Assembly: GCA_919901335.1 (NCBI GenBank)
Contig: CAKKOZ010000081.1
Span: 3,756-23,550, forward strand
Origin: Nitrospiria bacterium
GTDB lineage: Bacteria > Nitrospirota > Nitrospiria > JACQBZ01
DNA length: 19,795 nt
Reading direction: 5' to 3'
Part shown: piece after piece, positions 1 through 6,343 of the stretch
Numbering within the stretch: the first letter of the stretch is position 1
Layout of the letters: every line of letters starts with the position of its first letter
Notes under the pieces: model-generated
What the model saw: the letters and a program-made list of their open reading frames with translations, nothing else
What the model was told of the DNA's origin: nothing
Database searches by the model: none
Made by a program: the position numbers and the translations under genes

Positions 1-392
1 TCGGGGCTGTAGACCGAAAACAGCGGCTGGCCGGCCTCGACCTGCTCCCCGGTGGTGTTCACGTAAAGCTCGTGGATGTATCCCTCGAACTTGATATGAA
101 GATGCGCCACGGCCCGCTCATCCACCTCGATCCGGCCGACGGTACGAATCACTCGGGAGAGCGGTCGCGACTCCACGAGGCCGGAGGTGACCCCGATCAA
201 CTGACGTTTCACGGGGGTCAGCGTAAAAGCAGGAGCGATCCGGTCCTTCGGCCCGGCCGCGGCCGGCATCTCCATTCCGGCCATGCCGGGTGGACTTGCT
301 TCCGTCCCGGTCATGGGTTTTGTCGGGCCACATCCGCCGATTCCAAACACCATCACGGCCATTATGATGATCATCAAATTCATGCCTCTCAT
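1..392 (-). CDS. RND efflux periplasmic adaptor (CusB/CzcB-type lipoprotein), partial at left edge
   Basis: Membrane-fusion adaptor linking an inner-membrane RND pump to the outer-membrane channel, probably for exporting copper, silver or another heavy metal. Only the first 130 residues are inside the window. The N-terminus has a short hydrophobic stretch ending in GIGGC, a plausible lipobox with the lipidated Cys at about residue 21. A Met-rich segment follows (GMAGMEMP), as in CusB proteins that bind Cu(I)/Ag(I). Then comes the adaptor barrel/hairpin start, with VGRIEVDERAVAHLHIKFEG and later 'VNTTGEQVEAGQPLFSVYSP', which is typical of the HlyD/CusB lipoyl half-motif. Start 392 is chosen because AAGGAG lies about 8 bases upstream (plus-strand 400-405). 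It begins 27 bases after the outer-membrane-factor gene, so the two are surely one operon. Which metal is exported cannot be decided from this fragment. Confidence 0.88.
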   Translation of the reverse strand, partial: MRGMNLMIIIMAVMVFGIGGCGPTKPMTGTEASPPGMAGMEMPAAAGPKDRIAPAFTLTPVKRQLIGVTSGLVESRPLSRVIRTVGRIEVDERAVAHLHIKFEGYIHELYVNTTGEQVEAGQPLFSVYSP

Positions 393-419
393 GGCAGTAC
401 TCCTTTTATTATCGTCCGG

Positions 420-1724
420 TTAATGGTTCGAGCCGATCAGATCCAGTCCGGTCAATTCCTCCATCTCGGCCAGCGCCCTCTGGTACCGGAACCGCATCTC
501 CTCGGCGCCGATCTCATCCTCAAAGAGGCTTGTCAGATTATTTAACAACGTCAGAAAATCCACCTTCCCGACCTCATAACCGGCCTTGGCCGATTCGAAC
601 GAAAGGCGCGCCTGTGGGAGAAGGCCCTGTTCGATCAGGGTCCGCAGCCGGTCGGAGGTCGTGATCTCCCGGTATAAATCACTCACCTGAAGCCGTACCT
701 TTTGCCGGTCCTGATTCAAGCCCTCCCGCGCGCCGGCCAGATCGGCCTCGGCCTCCCGGATGCGGGCCCCCTGCCGGGAGCGATAGTAGAGCGGCAGATT
801 CATGCTCACCATCGCTTCGTACAGGCTCTCGAATCGGCCGCGGTCGAAATAGCCCAGGCTGAGCTCGAAATCCGGAAGCCGGTCCCGGCGCGCCATTTGA
901 AGCATCCGTTCTTTGGCCGCAACCGTCCGGTCCGAGCCGCGGATCATGGGCGATTGCGCCGTCGCGGCGGATTCAAACAGATCCTCGGTGAGGACCGGCT
1001 TGGGCGAACGGATCGGGATCGGATCGCCCAGCACCGCGCCGGGTGGGCGGAGGATCACTGCATTGATCGCTGCCTTCACCTTCTTTCCCTCCTGATCGAG
1101 CCGGATCCGTCGGTCGGTCAGCCGGGTCAACTCCGTCTGGGCCCGGAGCACGTCCTGCTGGATGCCCTCACCCACGCTGTAGCGGGCATGGGCCGTCTCC
1201 GTCAGGGTCTTGAGAAGCTTCTGGATCTCGTCAACCATCGCCTCCGACCGTTTGATCAGCGCGAGTTCAAAATAAAGTCGTTTCAACTCGGCGAGAACCC
1301 GCCGGCGCGTCTCCTCCAGCATCGCCTCCATCTGCCGGCTCTCTTCCAGCGCCGCGCCCTCGCTCAGCGATCGCTTGCCGGGAAACGGGACGATCTGTGA
1401 GACGGAGAGTCCCGCCATGCTCATCTCCTCCTCCCCGATGCTGGGCGACGGTCCGATGTTCTGGAGCCGCAACGACAGCATCGGATCGGGCAGGGCGCCG
1501 GCCTGGGAGATCCGGCTTTTCGCTGCTGCCCAGGCCTGCGCGGCGGCCGCAATTTCCGGATTATTCGTCAGGGCCTCCTGGATCAACTCCGACAGCTGAA
1601 GAGGCTCGGCCGCCTGTCCAAAAGAACAAACCGGCATTCCAACACTTCCCACAAGGCTGATCGGAATGAGGAAGTAAACCAACCGTCGTCTCAACGAGAC
1701 GGGCCAATGAATCAGGGATACCAT
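420..1724 (-). CDS. TolC-family outer membrane efflux protein (CusC/CzcC type)
   Basis: Outer-membrane channel of the tripartite efflux system encoded with the adaptor just downstream. The 434-residue product has an N-terminal signal peptide (Arg-rich n-region, hydrophobic core to about residue 38). It then shows the classic OMF start 'LSELIQEALTNNPEIAAAAQ' and long amphipathic, coiled-coil helices rich in Ala, Glu and Arg. Two OEP-type repeats are visible. The first contains LPDPMLSLRLQNIGPSP; the second contains RDRLPDFELSLGYFDRG and ends with the 'YEVGKVDFLTLLNNLTSLFEDE' region typical of metal-RND OMFs. Length fits the family (about 420-470). ATAAGGAG sits just upstream of the ATG at 1724. 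No separate promoter is evident in the 89 bases upstream, so it is probably transcribed with the small secreted-protein gene ending at 1814. Confidence 0.9.
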   Translation of the reverse strand: MVSLIHWPVSLRRRLVYFLIPISLVGSVGMPVCSFGQAAEPLQLSELIQEALTNNPEIAAAAQAWAAAKSRISQAGALPDPMLSLRLQNIGPSPSIGEEEMSMAGLSVSQIVPFPGKRSLSEGAALEESRQMEAMLEETRRRVLAELKRLYFELALIKRSEAMVDEIQKLLKTLTETAHARYSVGEGIQQDVLRAQTELTRLTDRRIRLDQEGKKVKAAINAVILRPPGAVLGDPIPIRSPKPVLTEDLFESAATAQSPMIRGSDRTVAAKERMLQMARRDRLPDFELSLGYFDRGRFESLYEAMVSMNLPLYYRSRQGARIREAEADLAGAREGLNQDRQKVRLQVSDLYREITTSDRLRTLIEQGLLPQARLSFESAKAGYEVGKVDFLTLLNNLTSLFEDEIGAEEMRFRYQRALAEMEELTGLDLIGSNH

Positions 1725-1813
1725 GACGGCTCCTTATATGAGATCAAGGGTCAAAAATAAGACGCTTTCGCTGAACATTCAGAGAAAGCAAAGTCAGGAA
1801 GGTTGTGGGAATA

Positions 1814-2224
1814 TCAGAGCAGAAGCGTGGAGTGAAGCAGGAGAAGGGAAACGGTCGAAAGCGGCCGCGGGGGGTCATCCGCCCGTCCGATCCCCGCGGC
1901 CGGTGTCGGCACCGCGGCCGGCAGGCGGAGGGCATGGGTTAAAGGCGGCGCCGAACGATCCGGCTGAGTGACATGAAGCGCCTTCAGACTCGATGCGGAT
2001 GAAGACAGGGTACAATCCATCTCACCCACCTTTTGAGAGGCCATGACATCGCACTGAACCGTCGGGCACGGCAGGGGCAGTTCCTCATGAGACGGCATAC
2101 CGGAAGACGAGGATCCCATCGGCATGGATCCCGACAGGGTCATCGAAAACAGACAGGCATAGGCGTTGGTCGAAAACAGGATGAATAAAACGCCTAAAAT
2201 CAGTGAAACACTCTTGGCCCGCAT
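1814..2224 (-). CDS. Small secreted Met/Cys-containing protein, first gene of the metal-efflux operon
   Basis: No family is recognised. The 136-residue product starts with a clear signal peptide (MRAKSVSLILGVLFILFSTNAYA). A short segment follows with six Met residues, four Cys, two His and several acidic residues between about residues 24 and 75, including SMPMG, GMPSHEE, PCPTVQC and GEMDC. The C-terminal half is Pro/Ala/Leu-rich and of low complexity. The ATG at 2224 is preferred to an upstream in-frame TTG at 2239, because the ATG opens directly into a standard signal peptide and has GGGG about 9 bases before it. Position immediately upstream of the OMF and adaptor, plus the soft-metal ligands, suggests a periplasmic metal-sensing or metal-chaperone accessory. 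That role is inference. The C-terminal composition resembles read-through of non-coding DNA, so a shorter functional protein is possible. Confidence 0.6.
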   Translation of the reverse strand: MRAKSVSLILGVLFILFSTNAYACLFSMTLSGSMPMGSSSSGMPSHEELPLPCPTVQCDVMASQKVGEMDCTLSSSASSLKALHVTQPDRSAPPLTHALRLPAAVPTPAAGIGRADDPPRPLSTVSLLLLHSTLLL

Positions 2225-2225
2225 C

Positions 2226-2258
2226 GTTATGATCCCCAAAACCTGGGTTCATCATAAC
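2226..2258. promoter_or_regulatory. Inverted repeat over the efflux-operon -10, candidate operator
   Basis: A perfect 8-base inverted repeat, GTTATGAT (2226-2233) and ATCATAAC (2251-2258), is separated by 17 bases and centred at 2242. The right arm contains the -10 hexamer of the minus-strand promoter, and the left arm ends 1 base before the start codon of the small secreted-protein gene. A near-symmetric CCC/GGG pair lies inside. The placement suits a repressor that blocks transcription start. No regulator gene is visible in the window. Confidence 0.4.
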
Positions 2259-2280
2259 CAACCCGGCCCGATCGTGTCAA
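2251..2280 (-). promoter_or_regulatory. sigma70-like promoter of the metal-efflux operon
   Basis: On the minus strand TTGACA (2280-2275) is followed by an 18-base spacer and TATGAT (2256-2251). Predicted transcription start is near 2244, about 20 bases before the ATG at 2224. The spacer is ordinary; MerR-type activated promoters usually have 19-20. Confidence 0.65.
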
Positions 2281-2315
2281 GACAAATGGCCCTGCGAAAA
2301 ATCGGGTCCGGAGAC

Positions 2316-2344
2316 TTGACCCGCGGCGCTCAATCTGCTATAGT
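2316..2344 (+). promoter_or_regulatory. sigma70-like promoter of the desaturase gene
   Basis: TTGACC (2316-2321), a 17-base spacer, then TATAGT (2339-2344). Predicted start is near 2351, which leaves an 85-base leader before the desaturase ATG. It lies back to back with the efflux-operon promoter. Confidence 0.7.
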
Positions 2345-2358
2345 ACGCGCGGTATTTG

Positions 2359-2404
2359 AATCGCCCTCCATGCGTTCCAGTATTGCCAATATGGGAGGGC
2401 GGTT
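2359..2404 (+). promoter_or_regulatory. Stem-loop in the desaturase mRNA leader
   Basis: CGCCCTCC (2362-2369) pairs with GGAGGGCG (2394-2401). The stem extends through a T-G wobble and two A-T pairs to 2359/2404, giving an 11-pair stem with a 24-base loop. GGTTTTG follows, so it resembles a weak intrinsic terminator or attenuator. The fold starts within about 10 bases of the predicted transcript 5' end and ends 31 bases before the start codon. A role in stability or temperature-dependent control is inference. Confidence 0.45.
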
Positions 2405-2435
2405 TTGTGTGCCTGGATAGTGAAAGGAGTAACGA

Positions 2436-3320
2436 ATGAGCCAAGCATTGGCCGGAACAGAAACATCTGGAAGAACCGGAACAGAAACAGTTGCAAGACC
2501 GGTTGACTACGTGAACATCACGATGTTCGGCGTCATCGTACTGGTCGCCTTGATCGGCGTCCCGCTCTTCGGTTTCACCTACGGCTACACCGGGCTGGAC
2601 TGGGCACTGTTCGGCATCCTGTATGTCGTGACCGGATTGGGAATCACGGTCGGATACCATCGCATGATCTCGCACCGGAGCTTCACCTGTCCGGATCCCG
2701 TGAAAGTGGCGTTTCTTATCGCGGGAGGATGGGCGTTTCAGAACTCGGCGATGAAATGGTCGGCCGATCATGTGCGACACCATGCCCGCGTGGACACGGA
2801 AGAAGATCCTTACAACGCCAAGAGAGGGTTCTGGTACAGCCATTGCGGTTGGCTGTTCTTCAAAGATCCCTACCGGGATGATAAATACGCGGCGCAGTTT
2901 AAGAAAGATAAATGGGTCGTCTGGCAGAACACCTATTACGTCCCGATCCTGGTCTCAGGTTTCTTGCTGCCTTTTGTGGCGGGACTCCTCCAGGGGGGAT
3001 GGATGGGCGGGCTCAGCTGTTTTCTCCTGGCCGGCGTGGGGCGGGCCTTTCTGGTCCTCAACTCCACCTTCTGCATCAATTCGATCTGCCACATGTGGGG
3101 GGGACAACCCAACGGCACCGACAACAGCAGCCGGGACAGCGGGTGGATCTCGCTCATCACGTTCGGTGAAGGCTACCACAACTACCACCATGCCTATCTT
3201 AGGGATTACCGAAACGGCCCCAAATGGTACAACTTCGATCCGTCCAAGTGGCTCATTTTCGGCCTGTCCACGATGGGTCTCGCAGCAAACCTCAACCGGG
3301 CCGTTCTAAAACCAAATTAA
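2436..3320 (+). CDS. Acyl-CoA (delta-9 type) fatty acid desaturase
   Basis: Integral-membrane di-iron desaturase that introduces a double bond into a saturated fatty acyl chain, using O2 and an electron donor; it controls membrane fluidity. All three His boxes of the stearoyl-CoA desaturase class are present in the 294-residue protein: HRMISH (75-80), HVRHH (112-116) and HNYHH (248-252). The extra conserved His in NSICHMWG (215-222) and the EGYHNYHH context are also there. Hydrophobic spans at roughly 28-50, 56-74, 91-105, 168-186 and 190-208 fit the usual four-helix membrane core. The start has AAAGGAG 8 bases upstream. It stands alone between its own promoter and a strong terminator. The need for O2 implies an aerobic or microaerophilic host. 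Confidence 0.93.
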   Translation: MSQALAGTETSGRTGTETVARPVDYVNITMFGVIVLVALIGVPLFGFTYGYTGLDWALFGILYVVTGLGITVGYHRMISHRSFTCPDPVKVAFLIAGGWAFQNSAMKWSADHVRHHARVDTEEDPYNAKRGFWYSHCGWLFFKDPYRDDKYAAQFKKDKWVVWQNTYYVPILVSGFLLPFVAGLLQGGWMGGLSCFLLAGVGRAFLVLNSTFCINSICHMWGGQPNGTDNSSRDSGWISLITFGEGYHNYHHAYLRDYRNGPKWYNFDPSKWLIFGLSTMGLAANLNRAVLKPN

Positions 3321-3333
3321 GCAAGGCATCTTG

Positions 3334-3373
3334 AAAAAGGGCATCCTATTTTCGATGGGATGCCCTTTTTTTA
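3334..3373 (+). terminator. Rho-independent terminator after the desaturase
   Basis: AAAAAGGGCATCC (3334-3346) pairs perfectly with GGATGCCCTTTTT (3358-3370) around an 11-base loop. The 3' arm runs into a T tract ending about 3373. It lies 14 bases after the desaturase stop. Confidence 0.92.
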
Positions 3374-3451
3374 TTTCGGACGGTTTCGCCCGTCGGACTT
3401 GGTGTTGCGTTTTCCTTGAAAGCGGGATGAATTCTATTCGGGAAATCATCC

Positions 3452-3480
3452 TTGACAGGCCGGCAGCCGACCGTTATGAT
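3452..3480 (+). promoter_or_regulatory. sigma70-like promoter upstream of the cytochrome-thyX-DUF1802 run
   Basis: TTGACA (3452-3457), a 17-base spacer, and TATGAT (3475-3480): a near-consensus match. Predicted start is near 3487, about 48 bases before the cytochrome ATG. The genes up to 6237 follow on the same strand with short gaps. Confidence 0.72.
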
Positions 3481-3534
3481 GAGCCAAAAAGAAACGATCC
3501 TCTCTACGAATGAGAACCGGAGGAAACACCTCGA

Positions 3535-3921
3535 ATGATCCGATGGATACCGCTCATGATCTTGACCGGCGCATGGTTTTTGGCCGGTTGCAACAGCAAC
3601 ACCCAGCCGCCCCCGCTGGCCGTGACGGCGGTCAAGACGCCGGAAGAATTCGCAAAAGCCGAGACGGCATTTAACCGGTACTGCGCGGCCTGCCACGGCA
3701 ACGCGGGGACGGGAACGGACCGCGGCCCAACCTTCATCCATCGGATCTATGAACCGAATCACCACGGCGACCCGGCCTTTTTGCTTGCGCCTCGGAATGG
3801 CGTCCGGGCCCACCACTGGAATTTCGGCGACATGCCGAAGGTCGAGGGGGTCACGGACGATGACCTAAAAGAAATTGTCGGGTACATCCGCTGGTTGCAA
3901 CGGCAGGCCGGAATCCGGTAA
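3535..3921 (+). CDS. Small class I c-type cytochrome lipoprotein
   Basis: Periplasmic electron carrier anchored by a lipid. The 128-residue precursor has a signal peptide ending in LAGC, with lipidated Cys19. After a short linker it has one heme site CAACH (50-54) and a probable axial Met100 in FGDMPKVEGVTDDD. The C-terminal helix DLKEIVGYIRWLQR is typical of cytochrome c class I (about 80-100 residue domain). GGAGG lies 11 bases upstream of the ATG. Its donor and acceptor are not shown by context. The downstream neighbour encodes a flavin-dependent thymidylate-synthase-like protein, which probably shares only the promoter. The His-rich stretch between heme and Met (HRIYEPNHHG, HHWNF) is notable and might bind metal. 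Confidence 0.9.
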   Translation: MIRWIPLMILTGAWFLAGCNSNTQPPPLAVTAVKTPEEFAKAETAFNRYCAACHGNAGTGTDRGPTFIHRIYEPNHHGDPAFLLAPRNGVRAHHWNFGDMPKVEGVTDDDLKEIVGYIRWLQRQAGIR

Positions 3922-3953
3922 TTCGGTCAAAATAAACCGCCTGGAAATTTGAT

Positions 3954-5621
3954 ATGCCGGACGATTCTTTCACAGCCCAGGAACGCGAACACCTCGCACC
4001 ATTCTTTACAAATCTCGATCGGAACATTTTCAGTCTCAAGCTGCCGCAGGAAGTGGCCGGGGCGCTTTTCTCCCGCTACAGCCGCTCGGCAAAAGACCTG
4101 CGGCGCGTTTTCCTGGAGGAATTCTTAGGCGAGATGGCCGCGCTCCAGGCGCCGTCCGCGCCGGAGGACACGGATGCGCTCAAGAAGGCCCGCGCCTTCT
4201 ACGACCGCGTGCTGGTGGGATACGGCGATGATTCCGTCGCCCAATTGGGCGGAGCCCATATCGCCTGCGAGGGAATTTCCAATGTCGCGGCCAATCTGAT
4301 CGAAGATGCGCGGATCGGACTTTCACCGCTTGAGAAGTCCACGCGGTATGTGCGCTTCGACAAAAAAGATTCCGACGGCGAATATCTATATTACAAAGAG
4401 CCCCGCATCATGGCCTCAAAGCATCGCTTGCAGTACATGAAAACCATGAACCTGCTCTTTCAGACCTACGCTCGGCAGATGGATCCCATGATCGCCTTTA
4501 TTGCCCGTCGTATTCCGATCACCGAGATGTCATTTAAACATCCTCAAACCGGGGAGACGTTGACCTACGCCGATGTCGAACGGAATGCTGAACTGAAGAA
4601 ATGGGCCCAAACCGCTTATCGAGGCACCATCCGGGCGCATGCCTGCGACCTTCTCCGGGGCTACCTCCCGGCCTCGACGAAAACCAACGTCGGTCTGTTC
4701 GGCACCGGCCAGGCCTTCGAGTATCTGTTGACCAAGTTCTATTCCCATCCCTTGAAAGAGATGGGGCAACTGGCCAAGGAGATGCATGGTGAACTGAACA
4801 CAATGATCCCCTCCTTTGTAAAACGGGCGCGCGCAAACGGCTATCTCGCCGAGACGTATCAAGGCACCCGCGACTTCGCTCAGGAAGGGACGGCCGGGCT
4901 GAACGCGGCCCCGGCCGAAGCCGTGACGCTGGTGGATTACGATGCCGACGCCGAAGAAAAAGTGCTTTCGGCCATCCTCTATCCGCATACCCGGCATCCC
5001 CTATCACGGCTCCGCGCCGAGATCAAATCATGGGATCCGGAAAAACGCTCACGGCTTCTGGACGAATATCTGGATCGCCGGAAACACCGACGGGACAAAC
5101 CGGGCCGGGCGCTGGAACAGGTTTATTATACCTTCGACCTCCTCGGCAATCTTGGGATGTACCGCGATCTCCATCGGCACCGGATCCTGTCACAGGAGCG
5201 TCAGGATTTCAGCACGGCGCACGGTTACGACGCGCCGAACGAGCTGGCTGAGATCGGGTTTAAGGAAGATTTCGACCGGTGCATGACTCAGTCGGCCGAG
5301 CTCTACGATCGGATCCATGCGGATCTTCCACGCGAAGCGCAGTATGGGGTCCCGTTCGCCTACCGCGTCCGCTGGTATATGAAAATGAATCTCCGGGAGC
5401 TGATTCATATCGCCGAGCTCCGCACGATGCCGCAGGGGCATCCCGATTACCGGTCCATGGTCCAGGAGATCTGCCGAAAGGTCGAGGCGGTGCATCCGAC
5501 CCTTCTGCGATATGCCAAGTTTATTGATCGGAAGGAGTACCATCTGGGTCGGCTCCAGTCCGAGATGCGAACGGAGTATAAAAAATCCATCCAGACCCCC
5601 CATTCCCCCTCCGGATCGTAG
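3954..5621 (+). CDS. thyX: Tandem ThyX-like (FAD-dependent thymidylate synthase) protein, 555 residues
   Basis: Canonical ThyX (about 220-260 residues) makes dTMP from dUMP using FAD, NADPH and methylene-tetrahydrofolate. This protein is twice that length, and both halves look ThyX-derived. The first half (about 55-290) has YGDDSVAQLGGAHIACEG and then LEKSTRYVRF (126-135), matching the canonical ExSxRYV dUMP-binding stretch, and later GYLPASTKTNV and a long helix equivalent to the C-terminal ThyX helices. The second half (about 385-545) has DLHRHRILSQERQDFS (405-420), matching the RHR part of the signature, then LPREAQYGVPFAY and NLRELIHIAELR...QGHPDYR. Each half lacks what the other keeps: the first reads ARI where RHR is expected, and the second lacks ExSxRYV. 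A composite active site is therefore possible. The start has only a weak ribosome site. Enzyme activity is inferred. Confidence 0.85.
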   Translation: MPDDSFTAQEREHLAPFFTNLDRNIFSLKLPQEVAGALFSRYSRSAKDLRRVFLEEFLGEMAALQAPSAPEDTDALKKARAFYDRVLVGYGDDSVAQLGGAHIACEGISNVAANLIEDARIGLSPLEKSTRYVRFDKKDSDGEYLYYKEPRIMASKHRLQYMKTMNLLFQTYARQMDPMIAFIARRIPITEMSFKHPQTGETLTYADVERNAELKKWAQTAYRGTIRAHACDLLRGYLPASTKTNVGLFGTGQAFEYLLTKFYSHPLKEMGQLAKEMHGELNTMIPSFVKRARANGYLAETYQGTRDFAQEGTAGLNAAPAEAVTLVDYDADAEEKVLSAILYPHTRHPLSRLRAEIKSWDPEKRSRLLDEYLDRRKHRRDKPGRALEQVYYTFDLLGNLGMYRDLHRHRILSQERQDFSTAHGYDAPNELAEIGFKEDFDRCMTQSAELYDRIHADLPREAQYGVPFAYRVRWYMKMNLRELIHIAELRTMPQGHPDYRSMVQEICRKVEAVHPTLLRYAKFIDRKEYHLGRLQSEMRTEYKKSIQTPHSPSGS

Positions 5622-5643
5622 CCGCCGGTCGAAGAGAAATTCC

Positions 5644-6237
5644 ATGCAGGATAAAAACCGTTTCGCATTGAAAGAATGGGCCGTCGTCCAGGCCGCCTTG
5701 GCGGAAGGCCGGCAGAGTCTATTGCTGCGCAAGGGCGGTCTCATCGAGAAAAACCGGCGCTTCACGGTCGAGCATTCCGAGTTTTTTGTTTATCCGACCT
5801 ACCTTCATCAGCAACGGAACGGCATCGTCCCGGCCGCGCGGGAAGACCTGGAACGGCTACTGGCCTCCCCGCCCCCTGAAGAGGAGGTGACCCTTTCCCA
5901 TTATGCCGTCGTGCAGGACGTCTTCAGGATCGCCGACTTGGACCGGCTTCAACCGTTGGCAGACTGTCATATCTTTAATGCCGACGAAATCCAGAAGCGT
6001 TTTCTCTATGGTGAAACGCCGGGCCTTTATCTCATTCTGCTGCGCATCTACCAACTTCCAAAACCGTTCCGGATGCCGGTCCGACCTCACTACGCCGGAT
6101 GCCGGTCGTGGGTTGATCTGGAACAAGAACTCCCGACGGCCGGATGCCGGCCTGTTATCGACGACACCGCATTCGACCTGGAAATCCGCCGCATCCGCGC
6201 GCTGGCACGGCACCCCCGTCCCGAGAAACCTGCTTAA
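5644..6237 (+). CDS. DUF1802 family protein
   Basis: A 197-residue soluble protein matching the DUF1802 family, whose biochemical role is unknown. The hallmark N-terminus is present: ALKEWAVVQAALAEGRQSLLLRKGG, starting near residue 8 (given here in part as ALKEWAVV and SLLLRKGG). The following FFVYPTYLHQQ segment is also there, together with a C-terminal YYQ-like region written here as LYLILLRIYQLP and RSWVDLEQEL. The ATG at 5644 is chosen over an in-frame ATG at 5512, because the earlier one lies inside the ThyX gene and would add 44 low-complexity Arg/Pro/Ser residues. It follows thyX by 22 bases and is probably co-transcribed. Three copies of CCGGATGCCGG-like DNA lie in its 3' third (6068, 6105 and 6139 approximately). 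Confidence 0.78.
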   Translation: MQDKNRFALKEWAVVQAALAEGRQSLLLRKGGLIEKNRRFTVEHSEFFVYPTYLHQQRNGIVPAAREDLERLLASPPPEEEVTLSHYAVVQDVFRIADLDRLQPLADCHIFNADEIQKRFLYGETPGLYLILLRIYQLPKPFRMPVRPHYAGCRSWVDLEQELPTAGCRPVIDDTAFDLEIRRIRALARHPRPEKPA

Positions 6238-6272
6238 AAAATATTGACACGGCCGCCGCCTGGTTCCAGGAA

Positions 6273-6301
6273 TTGATTTTTGGGATCAAACGCTTTATAG
6301 T
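6273..6301 (+). promoter_or_regulatory. sigma70-like promoter of the flavin monooxygenase gene
   Basis: TTGATT (6273-6278), a 17-base spacer, TATAGT (6296-6301). Predicted start is about 35 bases before the ATG at 6344. A stray TTGACA at 6244 has no -10 partner. Confidence 0.6.
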
Positions 6302-6343
6302 GACGGACGTCCAGGGCAATGATCCGAAGCGGAAAACGGTCCC

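Noticed and set aside
702..1400. Plus-strand open frame opposite the outer-membrane-factor gene
   Set aside because: Mirror frame of a clear TolC-family gene, with His/Arg-rich composition and no domain.
1733..1754. TTGACC/TATAAG pair upstream of the outer-membrane-factor gene
   Set aside because: The spacer is only 10 bases and the -10 would overlap the ribosome site.
4530..5007. Two minus-strand open frames opposite thyX
   Set aside because: Antisense to a conserved gene, with no ribosome site and no family signature.
5512..5643. Earlier in-frame ATG for the DUF1802 gene
   Set aside because: It would overlap thyX and add a low-complexity Arg/Ser/Pro leader before the conserved family start.
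6244..6272. Perfect TTGACA at 6244 as promoter of the monooxygenase
   Set aside because: No -10-like sequence at 16-18 bases; TTGATT-17-TATAGT further down is better.
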